Source: Gammaproteobacteria bacterium (GTDB taxonomy: Bacteria > Pseudomonadota > Gammaproteobacteria > HK1). Taken from it: 64,000 nucleotides of DNA. How positions within the stretch are numbered: position 1 is the first letter of the stretch; each line of letters opens with the position of its first letter. The notes below the pieces were generated by a model, which was given only the letters and a program-made list of their open reading frames with translations, had not been told where the DNA came from and did no database searches. Shown here piece by piece: positions 7,295 through 15,012 of the stretch. The stretch is taken from NCBI GenBank assembly GCA_022824305.1, contig JAJEAD010000020.1, forward strand, positions 1 to 64,000, written 5' to 3'. The translations under genes and the position numbers were made by a program.

Positions 7295-8041
7295 ATGAAC
7301 ACGGAAACACACGCGGCGATGCGGGCCTGCATTCGGGCCCTGAGCGATGAACTCAGGGCGCGCTCCGCCTCGGACCGGGCGCTGGAGGCGTTCGTCACCG
7401 GAATCGCCGAGGCGGAGGCCGGCAGCGACATCCATCCAGGGAGAAGCGCGCCCGACCATCCGGCATTCCCGTCCCTGGAGCGGGCCCTCGCCAACGTGCC
7501 GGCGGGATGGAACCTGGGGGATGCCGTGGTGTCCGCGGCGCCGCGGCTCGACTGGTTCCAGGTCTTCAACAGCGACGAGATCGATCCGCGCCTCGGCCGG
7601 AACATGATCTCGGCCCAGCTCGCGCTCCGTCGCGACGCCGGCGGTGCGCGCACCGTGCATGCCGGGTTGTTCCTCGTGGGGTCGGACACGGATTATCCGC
7701 TCCATACGCATACCGCGCCCGAGGTCTACTACTGCGTGTCGGGAAGGCTCACGTTGCAGCACGGGGTCGAGGGACAGCCCTTCTTCCTGCATCCGGGCGA
7801 GTACTCCATCACTCCTTCCGAACGCCTGCATTCGCTGAAGACGGAAGACGAGCCCGTGCTGCTCGTCTACATCTGGCTGACGGGACCGCACCTGGAGAAC
7901 TGGTGGTGGTCGCAGGAGCCGGACGGCTCCTGGGCGCGCAGCCAGTGGACATGGCGTTCGGACGGGCGCTGGGTCCGGCTCGGCAGCGAGCCCGTCGACT
8001 CCGACGCCATGCGGCGGGCCTGCGGCGTGGGCCACCGGTGA
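7295..8041 (+). CDS. cupin of the dimethylsulfoniopropionate (DMSP) lyase family
   Basis: 248 residues. The C-terminal cupin barrel has the family pattern AGLFLVG...YPLHTHTAPEVYYCVSG, with metal-ligand candidates His137, His139, Glu143 and Tyr145. A second motif, HPGEYSITPSERLHSL, provides His179. DddQ/DddL-type DMSP lyases share this arrangement and cleave DMSP to dimethyl sulfide and acrylate. The family also contains members not shown to act on DMSP, so the substrate is inferred. The N-terminal 100 residues are helical, as in DddL/DddQ relatives. Neighbours are an SDR, a PhyH-type dioxygenase and a Pot-type importer; a DmdB-like ligase lies 9 kb away. No clear Shine-Dalgarno precedes the ATG. 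Confidence 0.75.
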   Translation: MNTETHAAMRACIRALSDELRARSASDRALEAFVTGIAEAEAGSDIHPGRSAPDHPAFPSLERALANVPAGWNLGDAVVSAAPRLDWFQVFNSDEIDPRLGRNMISAQLALRRDAGGARTVHAGLFLVGSDTDYPLHTHTAPEVYYCVSGRLTLQHGVEGQPFFLHPGEYSITPSERLHSLKTEDEPVLLVYIWLTGPHLENWWWSQEPDGSWARSQWTWRSDGRWVRLGSEPVDSDAMRRACGVGHR

Positions 8042-8381
8042 TCCCCCATCCCGCCCCGAGCGCGCCGCGCCACGTGAAGGGAGCAGCCGCGCTCACGCCG
8101 CGGCGCATCGCCGAGCCGGTCGGCGTGGCCGGTGGGCGCCCGGGCGATCAACCACGGAGCCGGGCACGCATGCACCGGCGCACCGCGCGGTCCCGGCCGG
8201 GGCGAAAGGCCGCTGGAAGCGGCCCGCGAGCTTGCCTATCATCAACCGGATATCCGAAGGGAATCGCTCGGAACGTGGAACGCAGTCGACACGTCTCCTG
8301 CCCGGAGCTCAGTTCGCGGCATCGGCGCGAGCTCGCGCCGGCCCCGCAGCGCGGCCGGGCCGCCCCGAGGGACGGGAGACG
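8042..8381. other. intergenic spacer between cupin and dioxygenase genes
   Basis: About 340 bp of GC-rich DNA. Frames are open but lack recognisable protein features, and I see no convincing promoter, hairpin or RNA element. Confidence 0.4.
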
Positions 8382-9251
8382 ATGAGGGAAGCGCAGTCGG
8401 GGACCCTCCGGCACGAGCCGCTTCCAAGGGTTCCCGGGGGGAGAACTCCGGCGACCTTCGAGCGGGGAGCGCCGACCGACGAGGTGCTGGACGCGCTCCG
8501 CCGGGACGGCGCGGTGGTGGTCCGCGAGCAGGTGGACGCGGAGGTCGCGGACACCGTCCTCGGAGAGTTGCGCCCCCACTTCGACCAGCAGGGCAGAGCT
8601 TCGGTCAGCGACTTCAACGGCTACAGCACGCTCCGCCTCGCCTGCGTGCTGTCCCACGCCCCGAGCTCCGCCGCGCTGATCGCGCATCCCCTGGTCCTCG
8701 AGATCGCGGACGCGGTCCTCCTCCCGCACTGCCCCAGCTACCAGGTCGGCAGCACCACCGCGATCGAGATCTGGCCGGGAGAGACCAGCCAGGTGCTGCA
8801 CCGCGACGACACCATCTACCCGATGCGCCTCCCCGGCATGGAGCTGCAGTTGAGCGCGATGTGGGCGCTCCAGGACTTCACCGAGGAGAACGGCGCCACC
8901 CGCCTGGTCCCGGGAAGCCACAAGCTGGAGCTCGAGGACTCCGAGTACGTCCGCGACGACAACATCCGCAATGCGGAGATGCCGAAGGGATCGGCGCTCT
9001 TCTACCTGGGACGCACCGTACACGGGGGCGGCGCGAACCGCTCCAACGCCCCTCGGGCCGGACTCATCAACACCTACAGCCTGGGGTGGCTGCAGCCGGA
9101 AGTGAACCACTGCCTGATGTACTCCGCCGAATTCGTGAATCGCTTCCCGGAGCCCATCCCCCGCCTCATGGGCTACCAGAGCCACGGGCGCCACCTGGGG
9201 CTGTTCCCGGGCGACCCGGACGGCTACTGGACCGACGACGTGGTGCGATGA
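8382..9251 (+). CDS. phytanoyl-CoA dioxygenase (PhyH) family Fe(II)/2-oxoglutarate oxygenase
   Basis: 289-residue non-haem iron oxygenase using 2-oxoglutarate. The iron triad is His140-x-Asp142 (LHRDD) and His214 (TVHGGG), and Arg225 (RAG) is placed to bind 2-oxoglutarate. The open frame extends to 8232, but I use the ATG at 8382 because the upstream part is Arg/Pro-rich and GGGAGACG precedes this ATG. Bacterial PhyH proteins hydroxylate diverse small molecules, including osmolytes such as ectoine. In this cluster, between a DMSP-lyase-type cupin and a Pot-type importer, a role in modifying an imported substrate is plausible but unproven. Confidence 0.85.
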   Translation: MREAQSGTLRHEPLPRVPGGRTPATFERGAPTDEVLDALRRDGAVVVREQVDAEVADTVLGELRPHFDQQGRASVSDFNGYSTLRLACVLSHAPSSAALIAHPLVLEIADAVLLPHCPSYQVGSTTAIEIWPGETSQVLHRDDTIYPMRLPGMELQLSAMWALQDFTEENGATRLVPGSHKLELEDSEYVRDDNIRNAEMPKGSALFYLGRTVHGGGANRSNAPRAGLINTYSLGWLQPEVNHCLMYSAEFVNRFPEPIPRLMGYQSHGRHLGLFPGDPDGYWTDDVVR

Positions 9252-9519
9252 GGCGCCTCACTCGTCACGAGACGACCGATGCCGGCACCGCTCGAGGTTC
9301 CGGGAGTAGCTGCCCTCGACCGGCGCCGGTCCGTATGGACATCCCGTGGCCTTTCGACTATGTGAATCCCCGCGCGGACGGGGAGCCCGCAAGAGACGAT
9401 ACGCATCCGGAGCACCCGCGCGGAAGAAAGCGCACAATTCGGGTTCCGGCGATGTCACCGCAAGCGGCATTGGCCGACGACAACCTGGAGAACAACATCC
9501 TCTACCAAGGAGACGCAAG

Positions 9520-10662
9520 ATGAAGAGAAAGACCGACATCTCTCCCCAGGAGATGACCGACCGGCTCCAGTCCGGCACCTTGTCCCGCCGTCAGTTCCAG
9601 CAGATGCTGGCGGGCGCGGGCATCGCGATGGTGGCGACGCCCGTGCTTTCCCCGAGCGCCCTCGCCGCCCCCGCCGACCAGGGGACCTACTTCACGTGGG
9701 GCGGCTACGACATCCCGGAGCTGTTCGCGCCGTACATCGAGCAGCACGGCGAAGCGCCCAACTTCGCGGCGTTCGGAGGCAGCGAAGAGGGGTTGACCAA
9801 GCTCATGGGAGGCTACGTGGTGGATGTGGCTCACCCCTGCAATGCAGTGTTGCCGCGCTGGGTCGCGTCGGGACTGCTCCAGCCCTTCGACCTTTCTCAG
9901 TTGTCCAACTGGGACGACGTCATCCCCGCGCTCAAGAACCTCGAGGGCTCAGTCCACGACGGTGGCACCTACTTCGCGCCCATGGACTGGGGACAGACCT
10001 CCATCACCTACCGCGAGGATCTCTTCGACCTGCAGGGCGCCGAGGAATCCTGGGGCATGCTCTGGGACGAGCGCTACGCAGGACAGATCGGCGTCATCGC
10101 GTCGGCCGGCGATACCTGGTGGTGCGCCACGATCTTCGCGGGAGTCGACTTCACCGAAATGACCACCGACGAGAACTTCGACAAGGTGGCCGCCCTCCTG
10201 CGCCAGCAGCGGCCGCTGGTCCGCCTGTACACCGACGACGTGACCACGCTCGAGCAGGCACTGGCATCGGGCGAGCTGGTGGCGGCCATGACCTGGAACA
10301 GCTCGCCGGTGGACCTCAAGAGACAGGATGTGCCCGTCCGGTGGGCCAACCCGAAGGAAGGCGCGCTGACCTGGGTCTGCGGCGCGGTGATGCACAAGGA
10401 TGCGCCGAATCCGGAACGCGCCCACGACATCATCGATTCCCTGATCAGTGTGGACACCGGCCGCTTCCTCATCGACGAGTACGGCTACGGCCACTCCAAC
10501 TCGAAGTCGTTCGATGAAGTGAGCGAGGAGCGCCTGGCGGAGCTGGGCCTGACCCGCAACCCGAGCGAAATGCTCGACGCGGGCAAGTTCCAGATCCCGC
10601 TGGACGAGGAGTTCACGAGCAGGATGAACGGCGAATTCGAGCAGATAAAGGCCGGGTTCTGA
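9520..10662 (+). CDS. Tat-exported periplasmic binding protein, spermidine/putrescine (PotD) type
   Basis: 381 residues. Substrate-binding subunit of an ABC importer. The N-terminus has a twin-arginine signal, SRRQF (22-26), followed by a hydrophobic stretch and a cleavage region near PSALAA (45-50), so export is by Tat rather than Sec. The mature part has family features such as FTWGGYDIPELF and TGRFLIDEYGYGHSN. It starts at an ATG behind AAGGAG. The permease and ATPase genes follow after a strong hairpin, in the order binding protein, permease, permease, ATPase. PotD relatives also bind other cationic or zwitterionic compounds, so polyamine specificity is not established. Confidence 0.85.
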   Translation: MKRKTDISPQEMTDRLQSGTLSRRQFQQMLAGAGIAMVATPVLSPSALAAPADQGTYFTWGGYDIPELFAPYIEQHGEAPNFAAFGGSEEGLTKLMGGYVVDVAHPCNAVLPRWVASGLLQPFDLSQLSNWDDVIPALKNLEGSVHDGGTYFAPMDWGQTSITYREDLFDLQGAEESWGMLWDERYAGQIGVIASAGDTWWCATIFAGVDFTEMTTDENFDKVAALLRQQRPLVRLYTDDVTTLEQALASGELVAAMTWNSSPVDLKRQDVPVRWANPKEGALTWVCGAVMHKDAPNPERAHDIIDSLISVDTGRFLIDEYGYGHSNSKSFDEVSEERLAELGLTRNPSEMLDAGKFQIPLDEEFTSRMNGEFEQIKAGF

Positions 10663-10682
10663 TCCGAGCGGAGCGCAGAAGA

Positions 10683-10711
10683 GCGCGGCGACCCACCAGG
10701 GGTCGCCGCGC
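10683..10711 (+). terminator. strong stem-loop after the binding-protein gene
   Basis: Perfect 12-bp stem GCGCGGCGACCC / GGGTCGCCGCGC with a 5-base loop, 20 bp after the stop codon. There is no clear U-run. In such a position it may stabilise the binding-protein mRNA or partly terminate it, lowering permease expression. Confidence 0.6.
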
Positions 10712-10888
10712 GTCCTCTGCCCACCAAGTGAGCTGCCTGATGCCCAGACACGCTTCCCGGATGCCTGTAATTCCTTCCCGGACCAGGGGTTTCCGCCGCT
10801 GCGAAGAAGGCCCCGGACCGGCAGGCGAAGGAGGCGGGCGGAAACGTACCGGCCGCCACGAGGCCCCGCAGACGGCGCGCAACGCACC

Positions 10889-11791
10889 ATGACGCAGACC
10901 CACGACACCCTGCGGGGGCGTCTCTACGCCTTCTTCCTGCGCAGCGAGCCGGTGCGCGGATTCGCCCTGCTCTCCCCCACCCTCCTCATCATGCTGGCGG
11001 GGATGTGCGTGCCTTTCGTCATCCTGGTGGCGATGAGCTTCTGGACCCAGCACGTCTTCGAGTTCGACACCACCCTCTCCCTGACCAACTACAACGAGAT
11101 CGTCGACAAGCCCATGTACCGCGTCCTCCTGACGCGGTCGCTCGCGATCTCGGGCGCGTGCACGGTGGCGACAGTGCTGCTCGCCTATCCCATGGCCTAC
11201 TACGTCGCCTTCCACGTCCACCGGCACAAGATGGTGTGGATCGTCCTGATGACGCTGCCCTTCTGGAGCAGCTACCTGCTTCGGGTCTTCGCCTGGAAGA
11301 TCATCCTCGGCTACAACGGCGCCATCAATGCCAGCTTCATGGGCCTCGGCTGGCTCGAGAAGCCGCTCGAGTTCCTGCTCTACAGCCCCACCGCGGTGGT
11401 CATCACCCTCACCCACGCGTGGGCGGCATTCGCCATCCTGCCCATCTACGTGTCGCTCGAGAAGATCGACCGCTCGCTGCTGGAAGCGGCCACCGACCTC
11501 GGAGACGGCCCGGTCAAGCGCTTCATCGGGGTCACCCTCCCCCTCTCCCTGCCGGGCGTCATCGCGGCGTCCCTGCTGATCTTCATTCCCACCGTCGGCG
11601 ACTTCGTGACTCCGGCCCTGGTGGGAGGCCCCGACGGGGCGATGATCGCAAACCTCATCCAGGTGCAGTTCGCACGGGTCAACAACTGGCCGATGGGGGC
11701 AGCGCTGTCACTGGCCATGATGGTCATCATCGCCGCCATTTCGCTGCTCTACATCTGGACGGCACGCCGCTTCACGGAGTACGGCCGATGA
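10889..11791 (+). CDS. ABC transporter permease, PotB type
   Basis: 300-residue inner-membrane permease of the MetI-like fold. It has a short cytoplasmic N-terminus and six predicted helices. The EAA loop is LLEAATDLGDGPVKRFIGV (about residues 198-216), which docks on the ATPase. It precedes the second permease with an ATGA overlap, and both match the PotB/PotC pair of spermidine/putrescine-type importers. The ATG at 10889 is used. Confidence 0.88.
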   Translation: MTQTHDTLRGRLYAFFLRSEPVRGFALLSPTLLIMLAGMCVPFVILVAMSFWTQHVFEFDTTLSLTNYNEIVDKPMYRVLLTRSLAISGACTVATVLLAYPMAYYVAFHVHRHKMVWIVLMTLPFWSSYLLRVFAWKIILGYNGAINASFMGLGWLEKPLEFLLYSPTAVVITLTHAWAAFAILPIYVSLEKIDRSLLEAATDLGDGPVKRFIGVTLPLSLPGVIAASLLIFIPTVGDFVTPALVGGPDGAMIANLIQVQFARVNNWPMGAALSLAMMVIIAAISLLYIWTARRFTEYGR

Positions 11792-12612
11792 GCGAAATCT
11801 CCTACATCCAGCGCCCCAATCGGCCGCTCCACGTCTACGCGTTCGGGTACATCGCCTTTCTCTACATTCCCGTGCTCTTTCTGCCGCTCTTCTCCTTCAA
11901 CGACAGCATCTACTTCGCCTTTCCGATCGAGGAGTTCACCACCGAGTGGTACCGGCAGATGTTCGAGCACCAGGCCATGCACGCGGCCCTGGCCAATTCG
12001 CTCAAGGTCGGTGCGGTCGCTTCGGTGCTGGCGACGGTGCTCGGAGTGTTCGGAGCGAAGGCGGTCACCCGCTACCGCATTCCGGGCAAGAAGTCCCTGA
12101 TCTTCGTGATCATGCTGCCCCTGGTGGTGCCGGGCATTCTGCTCGGCGTCGCCCTCCTGCTCATGCTCTCGCGCTTGGGGATAACCCTGTCGCTCTACAC
12201 GGTAACCATGGGCCACGTCCTGATCTGCACGCCCTTCGCGATGGCCACCCTCATCCCGCGTTTCGAGGGCTTCGACCGGGCGATGGAGGAGGCCTCCGCG
12301 GACCTCGGTGCCAACGCCTGGTCGACCTTCTGGCGGGTCACCCTGCCCATGGTCCTTCCCGGCGTGGTGGCGAGCCTGCTGCTCTGCTTCACGATCTCCT
12401 TCGACGAGTTCATCATCGCTTTCATGCTCACCGGCACCGACCCCACCCTTCCCATCTTCATGTACAGCCAGTTGCGATTTCCCGCCCGGCTGCCACCGAC
12501 GGTGGCGCTCGGCTCGATCATCATTTTCGTTTCCTTCGTCGTGCTCTGTTTCTCGCTGTGGCTGCGGCGCTACGGAGTGGAGGAAAGCGCGAGCGACGGA
12601 GTACGACCATGA
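11788..12612 (+). CDS. ABC transporter permease, PotC type
   Basis: 274-residue second permease. The N-terminal helix (YAFGYIAFLYIPVLFLPLFSF) and FNDS motif are typical of PotC proteins. The EAA loop is EEASADLGANAWSTFWRVTLP, and an acidic stretch, ISFDEFIIAF, follows. It overlaps the first permease by ATGA at 11788-11791 and the ATPase gene by ATGA at 12609-12612, so the three are translationally coupled. Confidence 0.88.
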   Translation: MSEISYIQRPNRPLHVYAFGYIAFLYIPVLFLPLFSFNDSIYFAFPIEEFTTEWYRQMFEHQAMHAALANSLKVGAVASVLATVLGVFGAKAVTRYRIPGKKSLIFVIMLPLVVPGILLGVALLLMLSRLGITLSLYTVTMGHVLICTPFAMATLIPRFEGFDRAMEEASADLGANAWSTFWRVTLPMVLPGVVASLLLCFTISFDEFIIAFMLTGTDPTLPIFMYSQLRFPARLPPTVALGSIIIFVSFVVLCFSLWLRRYGVEESASDGVRP

Positions 12613-13760
12613 GAGCGAACGACGCGTACATCAGCATCCAGGCGGTTTCCAAGCATTTCGGCCCGGTCAGGGCGGTCGACGACATCAGCATCGACATTCG
12701 CAGCGGCGAGTTCTTCTCGCTGCTCGGGGCGTCGGGCTGCGGCAAGACCACCTTGCTGCGGATGATCGCGGGCTTCGAGAGTCCGACCCATGGCGAGATA
12801 GTCATCGAGGGAGTACCGATGTCCCAGGTGCCGCCCTACCGGCGGCCCACCAACATGGTCTTCCAGAACTACGCCATCTTTCCCCACCTGACGGTCTCGA
12901 AGAACCTCGCCTACGGCCTGCGCTACGAGAAGATCGACAAGGCCGAGATGAACACGCGGGTCGGCGAAGCCCTGGAGATGGTGAAGCTCGGAGGCTTCGG
13001 CGCGCGCCGGTCGCACGAGCTCTCCGGCGGCCAGCGCCAGCGGGTCGCGCTCGCCCGGGCGTTGATCAAGCGGCCCAAGGTGCTGCTCCTGGACGAGCCC
13101 CTCGGCGCGCTGGACAAGAAGCTCCGCGCGGACATGCAGCTCGAGCTCCGTGCGCTGCAGGAGAGCGTCGGCATCACCTTCATCTTCGTCACCCATGACC
13201 AGGAAGAGGCGATGACCCTCTCCGACCGGATCGCGGTGATGTCGCATGGGCAGGTCCTGCAGATCGCCTCGCCGAAGGAGCTCTACAACCGGCCGGTCAA
13301 CGTGGAGGTCGCGGACTTCATCGGGCAGATGAACTTCATCGATGCCTCGGTGAGCCGGATGAGCGGGGAGAGGGCCGAGCTGGATACGGCCGGACTCGGC
13401 CGCATCAGCGCGCCGACCGGAGAGGCGAGCTTCTTCCAGGAAGGCGATGCCATCGTGGTCGCCATCCGGCCCGAGAAGCTGACCCTGTCCGGAGACCGCA
13501 ATGGCGGCCGGGAGGGGGTGCAGGGGGTGATGCGGGCGGCCACCTACCTCGGCGACCGCAGCCACTACTACGTCGACCTGCCCGGCCGGGAGGAACCCCT
13601 GGTAGTTGCCGGATCGGACTCGGGACCGATGGACCACGACCCGCTCGAGCGCGGCTCTCCGGTCCTGGTCTCCTGGGCGGACGACGCGCTGGTGCTGCTG
13701 CCGCGAGACGAGGCTCTCGCCTCCGCATCCCGGGAAGAAAGCAGCTCGAACGGTACGTAG
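12609..13760 (+). CDS. ABC transporter ATPase, PotA type
   Basis: 383 residues. Drives the importer formed with the two upstream permeases. Walker A is GASGCGKTT, the Q-loop lies in VFQNYAIFPH, the signature is LSGGQRQR, Walker B is VLLLDEP and the switch His is in FVTHDQEEAM. The C-terminal TOBE-type domain (from about residue 285) contains AIRPEKLTL. It starts at the ATG overlapping the permease stop. A methyltransferase gene begins only 5 bp after its stop, so that gene is probably in the same operon. Confidence 0.9.
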   Translation: MRANDAYISIQAVSKHFGPVRAVDDISIDIRSGEFFSLLGASGCGKTTLLRMIAGFESPTHGEIVIEGVPMSQVPPYRRPTNMVFQNYAIFPHLTVSKNLAYGLRYEKIDKAEMNTRVGEALEMVKLGGFGARRSHELSGGQRQRVALARALIKRPKVLLLDEPLGALDKKLRADMQLELRALQESVGITFIFVTHDQEEAMTLSDRIAVMSHGQVLQIASPKELYNRPVNVEVADFIGQMNFIDASVSRMSGERAELDTAGLGRISAPTGEASFFQEGDAIVVAIRPEKLTLSGDRNGGREGVQGVMRAATYLGDRSHYYVDLPGREEPLVVAGSDSGPMDHDPLERGSPVLVSWADDALVLLPRDEALASASREESSSNGT

Positions 13761-13765
13761 CTCCG

Positions 13766-14551
13766 ATGGGCGAAGCGGACGGCCACCAGGACGAGTACCA
13801 CGACGCGCTCGTCGACATGCTGGAGCTCATCTGGGGCCGGGGATTCATGATCCCGGACGGCCCGCGGAACGCGCGCCGCACCGTCGCCGGGCTCGATCTC
13901 CGGGACAGGAAGGTCCTCGACATCGGTTCGGGCCTCGGCGGCCCCGCCCTGCTTCTCGCGGGAGAGCTGGGCGCCCGCGTGGTCGGTATCGACATCGAAG
14001 GACCTCTGATCGCGCGCTCCCGGGCCTACGCGGCCGAGGCCGGACTCGAGGACCGCATCGAGTTCCGGCAGGTCGAGGCGGGGCCCCTGCCCTTCGAGGA
14101 CGACTCCTTCGACGTCGTCTACAGCTCCGGCGCCCTCATCCATGTCGACGACAAGGAGGGAATGTTCGCGGAGGTGTTCCGCGTGCTCGAGCCGGGCGGC
14201 GTCTTCACCTGCTACGACTGGATGAAGGGCGACGAACCCTACGGCGACGACATGCGCTACTGGTTCAAGATGGAAGGGCTCACCTTCACCATGGAGACGC
14301 TGGAAGCGCACGGCCGGATTCTGCGTGGAGCCGGTTTCGAGGACATCGAGCTCGAGGACGACGGGCAGGCCTACCGGGACCTGTGCCGCCGGGAGTACGA
14401 GCAGATGCGCGGGCCCCTGAAGGCGCAGATGCTCGACGCGCTGGGCCGGGAGGAGCAGGAGCACTTCCTCGAGAACTGGCGCGCCATGCTCGTGGTGCTC
14501 GACAAGGGCGAGCTCCGCCCCGGGTTCTACCGCGCACGCACGCCCCGCTGA
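13766..14551 (+). CDS. SAM-dependent methyltransferase, phosphoethanolamine/glycine N-methyltransferase-like
   Basis: 261-residue class I methyltransferase. Motif I, VLDIGSGLGGPALLLA, is near residues 51-66. Then come VGIDIEG, VYSSGALIHVDDK and LEPGGVFTCYDWMKGDEP, the latter resembling phosphoethanolamine and sarcosine/dimethylglycine N-methyltransferases. It lies 5 bp behind the Pot-type ATPase, which suggests that the importer and this enzyme handle the same or linked compounds, for instance a methylated amine or osmolyte. The substrate is inferred by resemblance only. Confidence 0.78.
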   Translation: MGEADGHQDEYHDALVDMLELIWGRGFMIPDGPRNARRTVAGLDLRDRKVLDIGSGLGGPALLLAGELGARVVGIDIEGPLIARSRAYAAEAGLEDRIEFRQVEAGPLPFEDDSFDVVYSSGALIHVDDKEGMFAEVFRVLEPGGVFTCYDWMKGDEPYGDDMRYWFKMEGLTFTMETLEAHGRILRGAGFEDIELEDDGQAYRDLCRREYEQMRGPLKAQMLDALGREEQEHFLENWRAMLVVLDKGELRPGFYRARTPR

Positions 14552-14621
14552 GCCCCAGGCGCAGTATCTCGGCGAGTTCCCGCCGCGGACGACAATCTGC
14601 TCGGAGTAGCGGGTCGTACTT

Positions 14622-14644
14622 CCTCGAGCCGCTTCGACTCGAGG
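14622..14644. terminator. inverted repeat between convergent genes
   Basis: CCTCGAG (14622-14628) and CTCGAGG (14638-14644) flank a 9-base loop. It lies between the 3' ends of the methyltransferase (plus) and the small gene at 14765 (minus), a fitting place for a bidirectional terminator, though the stem is short and lacks a T-run. Confidence 0.3.
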
Positions 14645-14764
14645 TCGGCCACGACTTCCGCGTCACTCAGGCCCGTTCGAGGCGCTCCCACGGCGTACTG
14701 GCGCCCGAAGGTGCCGGAGGCCGGTGAAGCAGTGCTGCCAGGCCCGGCGAGCTGGCGCTGACGC

Positions 14765-14977
14765 TCAGTCCCCCTCTTCTTCGACCTTGGAGAGGATCTG
14801 GGTCGGGGAGTCGCCCCGGCGGTACCACGCGGGCTGATCCTGCATTTCCTGATACGCGCGGTCCCTCTCCTCCTCGCTGTCGTACCAGCGCAGGCCTTCC
14901 CAGTCCTCGCCGAGGAGGTGGGCGCCGGCCATGGTGTCGCCGGGGGGCAGCCTCACCCGGATGCCGTAACGTTTCAT
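14765..14977 (-). CDS. small conserved protein downstream of acetoacetyl-CoA synthetase
   Basis: 70 residues, missed easily because of its size. It starts MKRYGIRVRLPPGD, continues with HLLGEDWEGLRWYDSEEERD and ends in an acidic tail. No cysteine motif, signal peptide or membrane helix is present; the centre is helical and charged. It starts 35 bp after the acetoacetyl-CoA synthetase stop on the same strand, so the two are likely cotranscribed. Similar short proteins occur in other proteobacteria to my recollection, but no function is known to me. Confidence 0.7.
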   Translation of the reverse strand: MKRYGIRVRLPPGDTMAGAHLLGEDWEGLRWYDSEEERDRAYQEMQDQPAWYRRGDSPTQILSKVEEEGD

Positions 14978-15012
14978 GGTGGGCCTGGTCCTCCTGAGTT
15001 CGGTGGCGCGCG

